Positions 16,517 through 26,568 of a DNA stretch of 64,000 nt are shown here, piece after piece. Numbering within the stretch: position 1 is the first letter of the stretch; every line of letters starts with the position of its first letter. Both the position numbers and the translations under genes were made by a program. Source of the stretch: Gammaproteobacteria bacterium (GTDB taxonomy: Bacteria > Pseudomonadota > Gammaproteobacteria > Pseudomonadales > Azotimanducaceae); the NCBI GenBank assembly GCA_020832085.1, contig JAFIFJ010000038.1, forward strand, positions 1 through 64,000, given 5' to 3'. The notes beneath the pieces are model-generated. The model did no database searches, had not been told where the DNA came from, and saw only the letters and a list, made by a program, of their open reading frames with translations.

Positions 16517-18709
16517 ATGGCAGGTGCGAGCAGGCTGCAGTTCGATCCCCGCTACCAGACGTTTTTCGATCCCGACGACCCTCAGCGCCTGGCGTTCGAG
16601 CATCTCCGGGAGGTGTTCACGCCGTCAGACAACTTGGCGTTCGTGGTCGAACCCGGGCCGGAGGGCCTGTTCGCCGCATCGACCTTGGGCCTGATCGAGT
16701 TCCTGACCACTGAAGGCTGGCAGTTGCCCTATGCGACCCGCGTCGAATCGCTGACCAACTTCACTCACAGCGAGGCCCACGGGGACGACATCACCATCGG
16801 CCCCCTGGTGGAGGACGTCGCCACGCTGGATGCCCTGGAGCTGGCCCGTATCGAGGGCATCGCGCGAGCCGACCCCATGCTGTCCGGGCGTCTGATCGAA
16901 GTCGGGGGCGACCTCACGGCAGTGGTCGTCACGGTGATGCCCCGAGGCGATCCCCTGCAGAGCAGTCGGGAGATCATGACGGCGGCGCGAGACCTGGCGG
17001 CGCGGGCGATGATGGATCATCCCGAAGCGGAGATCCGTCTTGCCGGGATCGTCGCCATGAATCACGCCTTCGCCGAAAGCTCGGAGCAGGACTCGATGCG
17101 CCTGCTGCCGCTCATGCTGCTGCTGATGCTGATCGGACTGCGGGTGCTGCTGGCCAGTTGGCCGTTGGTGGTGGCGACCTTTGCCGTGATGCTCGCGGCT
17201 GTAGCTGGCGCACTGGGCGCAGCGGGTTGGCTGGGCATGGAACTGACCACACCATCCGCCCTGGCGCCGATCATCATCGTCACCGTGGCGGTGGCGGACT
17301 GTGTGCACATCGGCCTTGCAACGGTGCGGGGAGACGACGCGCTTCACCTGCGTCTGCGCCGGGCTCTGGATGAGCATCATGGGCCGGTGCTGCTGACCAC
17401 CGTCACCACGGCAGCCGGATTCCTGAGCATGAACTTCAGCGCCGTGCCACCGTTTCGGGATCTCGGCAATCTGGTGGCCATCGGTGTCCTGCTGGCCGGC
17501 GTCATGTCGCTCTGGCTGCTGCCTGCGCTGGCGATGCTGCTGCCCGATGCCGGGCGGCGCCCGGTCTGGGTGGAAGCCATGGGCCGAACCTGCGCGGGGC
17601 TGGCCGCGGCGCGGCCTGGCCGACGTCTGCTGGTCGGGGGCTTGGTGATCCTGCTGGTCCTGCCGGGTCTGGCGCGGCTGGGGGTCAACGACGACTTCGT
17701 CAGTTACTTCGCGCCGAGCCAGCCCTTCCGTGAGGCCGCCGAACTGGTGGACGCGCGCCTCGGCGGCATGTACGAAATCGAATATCAGCTCAAGGCCGAT
17801 GCCGCTGGCGGCATTCACGCCCCGGCCTGGCTGGCGCAAGTCGAAGCCTTCGCCACGTGGTTGCGCGAGCAGCCCGAGACGGCCCATGTCCTGACCTATA
17901 CGGATGTCCTTAAACGCCTCAACCGCACGCTGGCCGGTGATGCGCCGGAAGCCTACGTACTGCCGGAATCGGCCGAAGCGGCGGCCCAGTACACGCTGCT
18001 CTACGAGCTGTCCCTACCGTTGGGGCAGGACATCACCAACATGGTGGATCAGGACTATCGCAGCGTGCGACTGCTGGTATCGCTGCGGGACGTGGATTCC
18101 CGGCGGGTGCTGGCCTTCGAGCAGCGTGCCGGCGCCTGGCTGGCGGAGCATGCGCCCTTGGTATCGGAACGTCATGGCGGCATCAACCTGATGTTCGCGC
18201 ACATTTCCGAGCGCAATGTGGCGGCCATGTTCGAAGGCAATCTGTTCGCAGTGCTGGTCATCGGCGCGATGCTGGCCGTGGCGCTGCGCGCTCCGGGGCT
18301 GGCGATGGTCAGTCTCTTCACCAATCTGCTGCCGGTGGCGCTGGCCTTTGCGGTCTGGGGTTGGCTGGTGCAGGACCTCGGCCTGGCCATATCGGCAGCC
18401 TTCGGTATGACCCTCGGCATCGTGGTGGACGACACGGTGCACCTGCTGACCCGCTACCGGCGCCTGCGTGCCGAGATGGATGTGGCTGCTGCTGTGCGGT
18501 CGACCCTGGCCACGGTCGGGCCGGCGCTGGTGGTGACGACGCTGATCCTCTTCGTGGGCTTTGCCTGTCTGGCCGCTTCGAGCTTTGCCCTCAACGCCCT
18601 GCTGGCGCAGATCACGCTGCTCACCATCGGGCTCGCTCTGCTGGTGGACCTGCTGCTGCTGCCGGCGTGGCTGATGTATCGAGCCCCTGCCAGCGAGTCC
18701 CATGGGTGA
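16517..18709 (+). CDS. RND-superfamily (MMPL/HpnN-like) exporter
   Basis: 730 residues from the first usable ATG. It has two repeats of an extracytoplasmic domain followed by a block of membrane helices (about 195-345 and 570-725), as in single-polypeptide RND lipid or hydrophobe transporters. DCVHIGLATV and DDTVHLLTRY are the matching helix-4-type motifs of the two halves. In-frame sequence upstream (16448-16516) encodes the expected first helix, including APWRLVAACSLILLLL, but offers no ATG, GTG or TTG before a stop at 16439. The true start is therefore probably non-canonical (ATT 16448 or CTG 16457) or altered by a frameshift. Cargo unknown; proximity to the quorum-sensing genes and the palindrome is suggestive. 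Confidence 0.8.
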   Translation: MAGASRLQFDPRYQTFFDPDDPQRLAFEHLREVFTPSDNLAFVVEPGPEGLFAASTLGLIEFLTTEGWQLPYATRVESLTNFTHSEAHGDDITIGPLVEDVATLDALELARIEGIARADPMLSGRLIEVGGDLTAVVVTVMPRGDPLQSSREIMTAARDLAARAMMDHPEAEIRLAGIVAMNHAFAESSEQDSMRLLPLMLLLMLIGLRVLLASWPLVVATFAVMLAAVAGALGAAGWLGMELTTPSALAPIIIVTVAVADCVHIGLATVRGDDALHLRLRRALDEHHGPVLLTTVTTAAGFLSMNFSAVPPFRDLGNLVAIGVLLAGVMSLWLLPALAMLLPDAGRRPVWVEAMGRTCAGLAAARPGRRLLVGGLVILLVLPGLARLGVNDDFVSYFAPSQPFREAAELVDARLGGMYEIEYQLKADAAGGIHAPAWLAQVEAFATWLREQPETAHVLTYTDVLKRLNRTLAGDAPEAYVLPESAEAAAQYTLLYELSLPLGQDITNMVDQDYRSVRLLVSLRDVDSRRVLAFEQRAGAWLAEHAPLVSERHGGINLMFAHISERNVAAMFEGNLFAVLVIGAMLAVALRAPGLAMVSLFTNLLPVALAFAVWGWLVQDLGLAISAAFGMTLGIVVDDTVHLLTRYRRLRAEMDVAAAVRSTLATVGPALVVTTLILFVGFACLAASSFALNALLAQITLLTIGLALLVDLLLLPAWLMYRAPASESHG

Positions 18710-18825
18710 CAACGGGCCCCGTGGCTCGGTAACTTGATCGGCTGCTGGTGCATCGGGATGATCCCGCCGCATCGACCGCGCTGCACTGCGGGCTTCGATT
18801 CATAGACCATGCCAGAGACCAGGCC

Positions 18826-19644
18826 ATGAATGATCAGGGTTACTTCCCCGGCCAGACCGGATTCGTTGCCGCCGCCGATGCGCACATGCGCCTTGCAGCG
18901 ACGGTGGTGCTGCTGCGCGACGGCTCCGAGGGCCTCGAGGTGTTCATGATGCAGCGGGCGAAACGCTCGGACTTCGGCGGGCTGCACGTCTTTCCCGGCG
19001 GCAAGGTGGACATCGAGGATGCTGTCGGCGCCATGGCCGCTCACTGCAGCGGGCTGACCGACGCTGAAGCGAGCGCCCGGCTCGGGGTCGAATCCGGAGG
19101 GCTGGCGTTCTGGGTGGCGGCGGTGCGCGAGTGTTTCGAGGAGGCCGGCATGCTGCTGGTCTATGGCCCGGACGGTGCCATGCTGCGGGCGCGCAAACCG
19201 CGCTGGGCAGCCGGCCTGCGTGCCCTGCGGGACGATCTCAATGCCGGCAAGCGCAGCTTTCTGGATGTCTGTCAGCAGATGACCATGCAGCTGGCGGTGG
19301 ATCGGGTGCACTACTTCAGCCACTGGATCACTCCCGAGGGACCGCCGCGGCGCTACGACACCCGTTTCTTCGTCGCGGCCGCTCCGCGGGAGCAGGAGGG
19401 GCTGCATGACGAACACGAACTGGTGGACAGCTGCTGGATTCGGCCGTCTGATGCCCTGGCAGCCCGGGAGCGAGGCGAGTTCAATCTGATCTATCCGACC
19501 CTCATGACGCTGCGGGCACTGGCCACATGGCCGACGGTGGAGGAAGCGCTCGCCACCGTGGTGCGCCGTGAACACCTGCATCTGGTGACGCCGGATGAGG
19601 ATCTGTCCAAGGAGGGACTGCAGGCGCCTGCGGGTCAGGCCTGA
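18826..19644 (+). CDS. NUDIX hydrolase
   Basis: 272 residues from the ATG at 18826. The Nudix box is recognisable as a glycine followed by RECFEEAGML (about 100-109), the metal-binding helix of pyrophosphohydrolases; FPGGKVD lies upstream where expected. Length and composition resemble the RNU/NUDT7-NUDT19-type coenzyme A or acyl-CoA diphosphatases more than MutT, but the substrate is not determined. An open frame of 26 codons upstream was not used because the chosen ATG starts just before the conserved region. It stops directly before the ABC ATPase gene, so it probably begins that operon. Confidence 0.8.
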   Translation: MNDQGYFPGQTGFVAAADAHMRLAATVVLLRDGSEGLEVFMMQRAKRSDFGGLHVFPGGKVDIEDAVGAMAAHCSGLTDAEASARLGVESGGLAFWVAAVRECFEEAGMLLVYGPDGAMLRARKPRWAAGLRALRDDLNAGKRSFLDVCQQMTMQLAVDRVHYFSHWITPEGPPRRYDTRFFVAAAPREQEGLHDEHELVDSCWIRPSDALAARERGEFNLIYPTLMTLRALATWPTVEEALATVVRREHLHLVTPDEDLSKEGLQAPAGQA

Positions 19645-20319
19645 GTGGCGGCCATGCTGCTCGAGGTGCAGGCAGTTGCGCGGGCCTTTGCCCAGGGCGG
19701 CCGGCGCATCCCCGTGCTCGAGCAGGTCTCCCTGGAGCTGGCAGCCGGTCAGCGATTGACCATCACCGGGCGCAGCGGCAGCGGTAAGTCCACGTTGTTG
19801 AATCTGATGGCCGGCCTTGATCTGCCGGATGCCGGCCGGATCATCTGGCAGGTGGCAGGCCGGAGCTGGAATCTTGCAGAGCTCGACGAGACGACGCGGA
19901 CAGCCTTTCGCCGCCGTCATCTTGGCTTCGTGTTCCAGTTCTTCAATCTGGTACCCACCCTGACGGCCCTGGAAAATGTGGCGCTGCTGGCTGAACTCAA
20001 TGGCCTGGACGATCCCTTCGGGCGCGCCCGCTGGCGGCTGCAGCGGCTTGGCCTGGGCGATCGCGAGGATGCCTTCCCCGACACGCTCTCCGGTGGTGAA
20101 CAGCAGCGGGTGGCCATTGCCCGGGCGCTGGTGCACGAGCCTGCGGTGATCCTGGCCGACGAGCCGACGGGCAATCTGGATCGGGAAACGGGTGATGCGG
20201 TGTTCGCGCAACTGCTGGAGGTGCTGGCGGAGGAGGACCGGGCACTCGTTCTCGTTACCCACGATCCTGAACTGGCCGCCGGTGGCGATGCGGAACTGGC
20301 CCTTGGCCGCACGCCGTGA
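19645..20319 (+). CDS. LolD/MacB-type ABC transporter ATP-binding protein
   Basis: 224 residues, typical for LolD-family ATPases. Walker A is GRSGSGKST (about 48-56), the signature is [15 protein letters not shown] and Walker B is [28 protein letters not shown] is the usual Q-loop region of the LolD/MacB group. It powers a mechanotransmission-type exporter with the FtsX-like permease encoded next. A GTG at 19645 abuts the NUDIX stop; an ATG at 19654 is an equally plausible start. The last 4 bp overlap the permease GTG. It should act in lipoprotein or lipid handling at the inner membrane together with the AttH-like protein downstream. Confidence 0.88.
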   Translation: MAAMLLEVQAVARAFAQGGRRIPVLEQVSLELAAGQRLTITGRSGSGKSTLLNLMAGLDLPDAGRIIWQVAGRSWNLAELDETTRTAFRRRHLGFVFQFFNLVPTLTALENVALLAELNGLDDPFGRARWRLQRLGLGDREDAFPDTLSGGEQQRVAIARALVHEPAVILADEPTGNLDRETGDAVFAQLLEVLAEEDRALVLVTHDPELAAGGDAELALGRTP

Positions 20320-22874
20320 ACCTGCTGCTGCGTTCGCACTTGAGGCATCTGTGGCGCGATCGCTGGCAGACCCTGCTGGCCGTGTTCGGCATTGCCATCG
20401 GCGTGGCGGTGGTGCTGGCCGTCGATCTTGCCAATGCCGCGTCCCGGGAAGCCATGCGGGTGGCGACGCAGCAGCTCGATGGCAGTGCCACTCATGCCAT
20501 CACGGGGGCGGGGGAGCGGCTGGCCGAATCCGCGTATCCAGCCCTGCGGCTGAGCTGGCGCCAGGGTGATGAACGTTTCGCCGACGTCCGGGCCATGGCG
20601 CCTGTGGTCACGGCAGAAGTCCGCCTGGCAAGGGCGCCGGAGGAGGGTGAGGTCTGGCCGATGCAGTTGCTCGGCGTGGATCCGGTGGCCGATGCGGGCA
20701 TGCGCGCGACGGTACCGGGTCCTGCCAGCGGCGCCGCGGGTCGCCTGATCAGCGAACCGGGCACCGTGCTCGTGGATGTCGCAAGCCTGCGCCGCCTCGG
20801 CATCGACCCGGACGCCGAAGCCACTTTGTGGGTACGTTCTGCAGCAGGGATCCGTCCGGTGCGGATGATTGCGAGCTTCAGTCTCGGCGAACGGGCACTC
20901 GGGCAGGGGCTGATGATCGCGGACATTGCCACCGCCCAGGAGCTGCTGGACCGGGTGGGCTGGTTGTCGCGGATTGATCTCGAACGGCAGCGTGCGGCAC
21001 CGGCGGCAGGGTGGGCTGTGCTGCTCGAGCGCCTGTTCCCGGGGCTGGTGATCCCTCCGCCAGCTAGCGACGAAAGGGACCTCGGGGGTGGTTTGCGCGA
21101 GGTGTCCCTGGCGGAGCAGGCGGCCGACACCCGGGCACTGGCCGCCTCTTTTCAGCTCAATCTGGCTGCCCTCGGGCTGTTGGCCCTGCTGGTGGGTTTG
21201 TTTCTGGTGCACGGCGCGCTGACCCACGCGGTGATGCGCCGGGCGCGATCCTTCGGGCGCCTGCGGGCACTGGGCGTGCAGGCTGCTGAAATTCATCGCA
21301 TGGTGCTTGCCGAGGCTGCCGTGATGGGCGTCCTCGGCGTCCTCGCCGGGCTTGTGATCGGACGCTGGCTGGCCAGAGCTCTGCTGCTGCTCGTGGCTGG
21401 AACCCTGGAAAATCTCTACGGTCAGGTGGCCGTGGCGGCGTTGGCGCCTGACCCGGTGCCCATGGTGAAAGCGGCCAGTGTGGGCATCATGGCAACCCTG
21501 CTGGCGGCGCTGCCGGCCGCATCGCGGGCAAGCCAGGTGGCCCCCAACGGGCGCTCGCTTGGCGTACAGCGGGCCGATGCATCACGGCGCGCAGCTTTGA
21601 TTGCGCTGCTGATCGTGGCGGGCGCAGCCGCGCTGCATCCTCGGCTGGGGTACGCGGGTGGTTTGCTGGCAGTGGGGGCCGTGCTGCTGACCGCGGCTGT
21701 GTTGACGCCGGCCTGGATGCGAACCTGCCTGCGGCTGCTGCTTGATGTGCTGAAGCTGGCGCCGCTGCAGGTTCGGTTGCTGCTGCGGGATTCCGAACGC
21801 GGCCTGCTGCGTTCCGGGGTGGCGGCTTCCGCCCTGGTGATCGCCATGGCTACGGCACTCGGCATGGGCTTGATGGTCGAGAGTTTCCGCAGCAGCGTCG
21901 ACCGCTGGCTCGACGCCCGGCTGGCAGCACCCCTGCACCTGCAGTTTGCCGGCGAGCATCGCGAGCTTCCCGAGGCCGTAGCCGATCTCCTTCCGCAGAC
22001 GGTGCGCGGCCATGTGTTCCGGGTCACCTGGTCCGATCGGGTCGGGGGGCAACCGGTCCGCGTCAGCCGCATCAGTGTCACCGGCGAGGTGCCCGAGGAC
22101 CTCGGCCTGGCCATGGTGGCAGGGCGCTTTGGGCCACAGGGGGTCGCGATCAGTGAACCGCTGTCGCGCCGTCTGCAGAAGTCGGTGGGGGCGACGTTGA
22201 GCCTGCCGGTGGCCGGGGGGGCGCTGGAACTGCCCATTACCGGGGTGTTTCGCGAGTATGGCGCCGGTCCGGGCTTGATTCTGGTTGCCGACGGGGTCGT
22301 GGCTCCGCTGCTGGCCGGTTCAGCCGCGCTGGAGTTGCATGGTCCCCGCGGTGACCTCGATGGCGTCGTCAAGGCGCTTGCGGCGGCTGCGCCCGAGGGG
22401 GCTCGGATCCGCCACAACGAGGAGTTGCTGGCGCTGGCTCGTGGCGTCTTCGACCGGACCTTCCGGGTGACCAGCGTGCTGCAGGCCATCGCCGGGGCGG
22501 TGGCCGCATTCGGCCTGTTCGCAGCGCTGACGGCCCTCGGCCTGGAGCGAAGAACCCAATACGGGGTGCTGCGGACGCTGGGAGTGGATCGAAGGACACC
22601 GGTGCTGCAGAACCTGGGCGAGGCCCTGCTGCTGGCCGCGGCAGCCGTGCTGCTGGCCATGCCGCTGGGCGTGGGGGTCGCCGTCATTCTCATCGAAGTG
22701 GTCAATGTGCGGGCCTTTGGCTGGAGTCTCGATTGGCAGTTTCCGCCCTGGCTGTTTCTGCAGGCCTTGCTGATCTCCCTCCTCGCTGGTCTGCTGGCTG
22801 CGGCGCTGCCGGCCTGGTCGCTGTACCGGGCCACTCCGGCGGCCCTGATGCAGGAGGTGCGTGCCGATGCCTGA
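20316..22874 (+). CDS. FtsX/MacB-like ABC transporter permease
   Basis: 852 residues. An N-terminal helix (about 17-40) precedes a periplasmic domain, then three helices (about 275-400), two further helices in the middle (about 425-470), another helix and a second large periplasmic domain (about 510-700), and three helices at the end (about 720-840). Two FtsX domains in one chain match the YbbP/AttF-G type of long permease. It forms a complex with the preceding ATPase. The GTG start overlaps the ATPase stop (GTGA), and the 3' end overlaps the attH-like gene by 8 bp, so all three are translationally coupled. Confidence 0.87.
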   Translation: MNLLLRSHLRHLWRDRWQTLLAVFGIAIGVAVVLAVDLANAASREAMRVATQQLDGSATHAITGAGERLAESAYPALRLSWRQGDERFADVRAMAPVVTAEVRLARAPEEGEVWPMQLLGVDPVADAGMRATVPGPASGAAGRLISEPGTVLVDVASLRRLGIDPDAEATLWVRSAAGIRPVRMIASFSLGERALGQGLMIADIATAQELLDRVGWLSRIDLERQRAAPAAGWAVLLERLFPGLVIPPPASDERDLGGGLREVSLAEQAADTRALAASFQLNLAALGLLALLVGLFLVHGALTHAVMRRARSFGRLRALGVQAAEIHRMVLAEAAVMGVLGVLAGLVIGRWLARALLLLVAGTLENLYGQVAVAALAPDPVPMVKAASVGIMATLLAALPAASRASQVAPNGRSLGVQRADASRRAALIALLIVAGAAALHPRLGYAGGLLAVGAVLLTAAVLTPAWMRTCLRLLLDVLKLAPLQVRLLLRDSERGLLRSGVAASALVIAMATALGMGLMVESFRSSVDRWLDARLAAPLHLQFAGEHRELPEAVADLLPQTVRGHVFRVTWSDRVGGQPVRVSRISVTGEVPEDLGLAMVAGRFGPQGVAISEPLSRRLQKSVGATLSLPVAGGALELPITGVFREYGAGPGLILVADGVVAPLLAGSAALELHGPRGDLDGVVKALAAAAPEGARIRHNEELLALARGVFDRTFRVTSVLQAIAGAVAAFGLFAALTALGLERRTQYGVLRTLGVDRRTPVLQNLGEALLLAAAAVLLAMPLGVGVAVILIEVVNVRAFGWSLDWQFPPWLFLQALLISLLAGLLAAALPAWSLYRATPAALMQEVRADA

Positions 22875-24048
22875 GCGTGCCCGATGCCTGTTGCTGATCT
22901 GGCTGCTGGCCGCTGTCCCGGCCGGCGGGGAGGGCGGTTCCAGTGCAGCCCCCCCGCCTGGCAGCGACGGACGCCCCGGACTCGATCTCGGTGCGTTGAT
23001 CGGCGGCGACTTCGGAGCTTCCGCCGACGGCCAGACGGGATTCGCGGTGGCGGACGCCCCCCGTGTTTTCGTGTTTCCCGCCGACCACGGTCCGCACCCG
23101 GATTTCCGTTCCGAGTGGTGGTATCTGGTCAGTCACCTTAAGGCTCCCGATGGACGCGACTACGGCGTGCAGTTCACGCTGTTTCGCCAGGCGCTGGCAC
23201 CTGAGGTGGACGTCGACGCTGGGGACAGCCGCTGGCGCACCCGTCAGGTCTGGATGGCCCATGTGGCGGTCAGTGGTCCCGACGGTGTGCATCGGGCCGG
23301 CGAACGCTTCGCCCGTGACGCGCTCGGTCTGGCCGGCGTGCGGGCAGAGCCCTTTGCCGCCTGGCTCGAGGACTGGCGCCTGGAATCGATCCATCCGGAT
23401 CAGTTCTTCCCGCTGCGCCTGACCGCCAAGGTGGATGACGTGCCGCGTCCCTTCGCGGTGGACCTGGTCTTCGACGGCGCACGGGGGCCCATTCTGCAGG
23501 GTGATCAGGGGTTCTCGCGCAAGAGCGAGCGCGCCGGCAATGCCTCCTACTACTACTCCTACACTCGCATGGCGGCGCAGGGGCAGGTCCGCCTCGATGG
23601 CGACGAGGTGGCGGTGGACGGTCTGGGCTGGATGGATCGGGAGTGGAGTACCAGCGTGCTGGACCCGGGGCAGGTGGGCTGGGACTGGTTTGCTCTGCAT
23701 CTGGATGACGGCCGTGACCTGATGGTGTTCCAGATCCGGCGTGACGACGGCAGCATCGATGGCGCGAGCAGTGGTGTGATCGTCGCAGAAGACGGGAGCA
23801 GTGAAGCGCTCACCGCTGCCGATTTCAGTCTGGAGCCCCTGTCCTCGTGGCAGGACGAAACCGGCGCGGCATGGCCGGTGAGCTGGCGCCTGACGGTGCC
23901 CGCCCTGGGCATCAGCGGGCGGGTCGAAGCCCGTCACCCCGATCAGCTCAACCGGCTAGCGGTCCGCTACTGGGAGGGCAGGGTCTGTCTCGACGGGCCG
24001 GTGCCGGGCTGCGGATACCTGGAGATGACGGGCTATACCGGGCCCTGA
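22867..24048 (+). CDS. attH: AttH-like lipocalin-domain secreted protein
   Basis: About 393 residues. A signal peptide (about 1-22) leads to a mature protein with the AttH/CrtC-type double lipocalin fold; DFRSEWWYLVSHL, VDGLGWMDREWSTS and WDWFALHLDDGRDLM are family blocks. Proteins of this kind accompany LolD/FtsX-type transporters in operons like attEFGH. They are thought to be periplasmic enzymes or carriers for hydrophobic molecules; carotenoid 1,2-hydratase is the best-studied relative. The ATG at 22867 is chosen because AGGAGG stands 9 nt upstream; a GTG at 22861 is too close to it. Its specific ligand is unknown. Confidence 0.85.
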   Translation: MPERARCLLLIWLLAAVPAGGEGGSSAAPPPGSDGRPGLDLGALIGGDFGASADGQTGFAVADAPRVFVFPADHGPHPDFRSEWWYLVSHLKAPDGRDYGVQFTLFRQALAPEVDVDAGDSRWRTRQVWMAHVAVSGPDGVHRAGERFARDALGLAGVRAEPFAAWLEDWRLESIHPDQFFPLRLTAKVDDVPRPFAVDLVFDGARGPILQGDQGFSRKSERAGNASYYYSYTRMAAQGQVRLDGDEVAVDGLGWMDREWSTSVLDPGQVGWDWFALHLDDGRDLMVFQIRRDDGSIDGASSGVIVAEDGSSEALTAADFSLEPLSSWQDETGAAWPVSWRLTVPALGISGRVEARHPDQLNRLAVRYWEGRVCLDGPVPGCGYLEMTGYTGP

Positions 24049-24238
24049 AGCACCTAAAAGTGTGACGGGAGTAGCATTTTTGTCATCGAGAGGTTAGTTT
24101 CGACGACCAAGTACTCTCGCGCAGGAAGGCGGTCGTCTGTTCGGCTCCGTACACGGACTGGCAGCGATAGGGAGGCGGACCGGCGGCAACGCCACAGGAC
24201 GGTCGCCCGGCGTGAAAGGCTTGGGGAGAGCAATCTCG
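24049..24238. other. Intergenic leader before the GGDEF-EAL gene
   Basis: These 190 bases between the AttH-like gene and the signalling protein hold no ORF. The stretch around 24155-24220 is rich in short complementary GC blocks and may fold as a 5' leader. I looked for the conserved core of a cyclic-di-GMP-I riboswitch and did not find it. No consensus promoter was recognised. Confidence 0.3.
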
Positions 24239-26500
24239 ATGACGATGACTCCAGATCCGGGGCTGGTCAGTCTGGCCGCCGGCTTGGTTGATTCGGCCGA
24301 TGCAGAGCCCGCTTTGTCGGTTCCCACGGCAGTCCTCATCGTCGACGATCAGCCCCGCATGCGTGAGTCCCTGGGTGCTCTGCTCAGCGGTCGCGGCTTC
24401 GAGGTCGAACTCGCCGACAGCGGCGCTGCCGCCCTCGAGCGCATGGAACGCCCGCCCGTACCCGACCTGATCCTGCTCGACATGGTGATGCCGGGTACTT
24501 CCGGTCTGGAGGTGATCGCGGCGCTGGCGGCCCGCGACCTCGATACCCGCATCGTGGTGCTCAGTGGTGAGCCGAGCTTCGAGCACGTCCAGCGTGCGCT
24601 CACCCAGGGCGCCGCCGATTTCCTGCGCAAGCCATTCGAATCCGAGGAACTGTTCTCCACCCTGGCACGGGTCGAACGCGGTCTGGACCTCGAGCGGCGC
24701 GCCCGGGTCGCGGAGAAACGCCTCACGGAGTCCGAGCGGCTGCACCGCTTCATGATCGATCATGCGCCCGACATGGTTTACCTGCTCGACCCCGAGGGTT
24801 GTTTCACCTTCGTCAACGATCGGGCGTCGGCCCTGCTAGGGTGGCCCCGGGAAGCCCTGCTCGGCCGGCACTATACGACCGTCGTTCACGAGCAGGACTT
24901 TGAACTGGCCCGCTTTGTGTTCAACGAGCGGCGCACGGGTGATCGGGCATCGCGGGACGTGGAGTTGCGCTTGCGCTCCCGGTTGCCGGCACAGGGCGGC
25001 GGCGGTCAGGGCGAAGTGGTGGCAGAGATCACGGCCACCGGCATCTACGCCGCCGGCGGCAGCGATACCCGGGGCGACTTTCTCGGCACCTACGGCCTCG
25101 CCCGGGATGTGACCGAGCGCAAGCGGGCCCAGGAGATGGTGCAGTATCAGGCCTACCACGATCTGCTGACCCATCTGCCCAATCGGGCCCTGTTCAATGA
25201 CCGCCTGGAACTGGCGGTGACCCAGGCGCGCCGCAAAGAGGGCCGGCTGGCGGTCATGTTCCTGGACCTCGACCGCTTCAAAGTGGTCAACGACACCCTT
25301 GGACACACCGTCGGTGACCGGCTGCTGAAGCAGGTGGCCGAGCGCTTGCGCAACTGCCTGCGGGGGGGCGATACCCTGGCACGACTCGGTGGCGACGAAT
25401 TCTGTTTCCTGCTGCCCGATGTCGGCTGCCAGGAGGACGCAGCCGGTGTGGCGCAGAAGGTGCTCGATCGTCTCTCGACGCCGTTCCAGGTGGAAGACCA
25501 CGAGCTCTTCGTCGGTGCGAGCATCGGCATTTCCGTCTATCCGGATTCCGGCGCCTCGGTGGAGGCGCTGATCCAAAGCGCGGACATCGCCATGTATCAC
25601 ATCAAGGGCCGTGGCAAGAACGGCTATGCGTTCTTCCTGCCGGACATGAACGCCAAGTTCTGCTCTCTGCTGGCTTTGGAGCGGGAGTTGCGCAATGCGC
25701 TGGCCAATGATGATCTGGAACCCTTTTTTCAGCCCCAGGTGGACCTCCATACCGGGGCCATCATTGGCGTCGAAGCCCTGGCCCGCTGGCATCACCCCGA
25801 GCGCGGCGTCGTGGAGCCCATCGACTTCATCCCCATGGCCGAGGAAACCGGGCTGATCCTGCAGGTGGATCGCTGCATCCAACGCAAGGCCTGCGAGGCC
25901 GTGGCGGCATGGCAGCGCGGTGGTCATGCCGAACTGTCGCTGTCTTTGAATGTGTCCGCGGCGCAGATGGAACAGGCGGATTTCGTCGAGCGCATGCTGG
26001 CGATGTTCGAGGAAACCGGGGTGAGCATCGACAGCATCAGACTCGAGATTACCGAGAGCGTGATCATGCGCGAGATGGAGGTGATCCTCCCCAAGCTGCG
26101 TCGGCTCAGGAGCAATGGCGTGCGCATCGGCATCGACGACTTCGGCACCGGATATTCCTCGCTGTCCTACCTGCAGCGTTTCCCCGTGGACACGCTGAAG
26201 ATCGACCGCTCCTTCGTCTGCGATATCCGTGGCGATGGCGGCGATGCCAGTCTCGTCAATGCCATCATCCACATGGCCCGCGGGCTCGGACTCGACATCG
26301 TGGCGGAAGGCGTGGAGAACAGCCTGCAGCTGCGCTATCTGCAGCAGCAGGGCTGCCATCAGGTGCAGGGCTACATCTTCAGTCGTCCGGTGGACCGCAG
26401 CGGTTTCGAAATCTGCCTTGCTGAGGGTGTGACCCTTGCTGATCCGGAGGAGGAGTCGTCAACGCTGCGAAGTGCCAGTCGCCTCCGCGGGCCCGCGTAG
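24239..26500 (+). CDS. REC-PAS-GGDEF-EAL cyclic-di-GMP signalling protein
   Basis: 753 residues. The receiver domain (about 30-145) has VDDQ and the phospho-acceptor D81 in LLDMVMPG. A PAS domain (about 165-290) follows. The GGDEF domain (about 300-460) keeps the catalytic RLGGDEF and, five residues before it, an RxxD inhibitory site (RGGD). The EAL domain (about 480-720) keeps VEALARW, NVSAAQ, EITES, DDFGTGYSSL, KIDRSF and VAEGVE. Both the synthase and the phosphodiesterase halves therefore look intact, so net activity must depend on phosphorylation and PAS ligand. The start at 24239 has GGGGAGAG upstream. No partner kinase is adjacent; it is monocistronic. Confidence 0.92.
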   Translation: MTMTPDPGLVSLAAGLVDSADAEPALSVPTAVLIVDDQPRMRESLGALLSGRGFEVELADSGAAALERMERPPVPDLILLDMVMPGTSGLEVIAALAARDLDTRIVVLSGEPSFEHVQRALTQGAADFLRKPFESEELFSTLARVERGLDLERRARVAEKRLTESERLHRFMIDHAPDMVYLLDPEGCFTFVNDRASALLGWPREALLGRHYTTVVHEQDFELARFVFNERRTGDRASRDVELRLRSRLPAQGGGGQGEVVAEITATGIYAAGGSDTRGDFLGTYGLARDVTERKRAQEMVQYQAYHDLLTHLPNRALFNDRLELAVTQARRKEGRLAVMFLDLDRFKVVNDTLGHTVGDRLLKQVAERLRNCLRGGDTLARLGGDEFCFLLPDVGCQEDAAGVAQKVLDRLSTPFQVEDHELFVGASIGISVYPDSGASVEALIQSADIAMYHIKGRGKNGYAFFLPDMNAKFCSLLALERELRNALANDDLEPFFQPQVDLHTGAIIGVEALARWHHPERGVVEPIDFIPMAEETGLILQVDRCIQRKACEAVAAWQRGGHAELSLSLNVSAAQMEQADFVERMLAMFEETGVSIDSIRLEITESVIMREMEVILPKLRRLRSNGVRIGIDDFGTGYSSLSYLQRFPVDTLKIDRSFVCDIRGDGGDASLVNAIIHMARGLGLDIVAEGVENSLQLRYLQQQGCHQVQGYIFSRPVDRSGFEICLAEGVTLADPEEESSTLRSASRLRGPA

Positions 26501-26568
26501 CGCCGCCCGGAGCAGTTGCGTACAGTACGCGCCTTGCTTTTCGAGTCGCTTCCGGGAACGCGCATGGC

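Noticed and set aside
24049-24238. Possible cyclic-di-GMP riboswitch before the GGDEF-EAL gene
   Set aside because: Short GC blocks resemble parts of the motif, but the conserved core residues of the GEMM family are not present in order.
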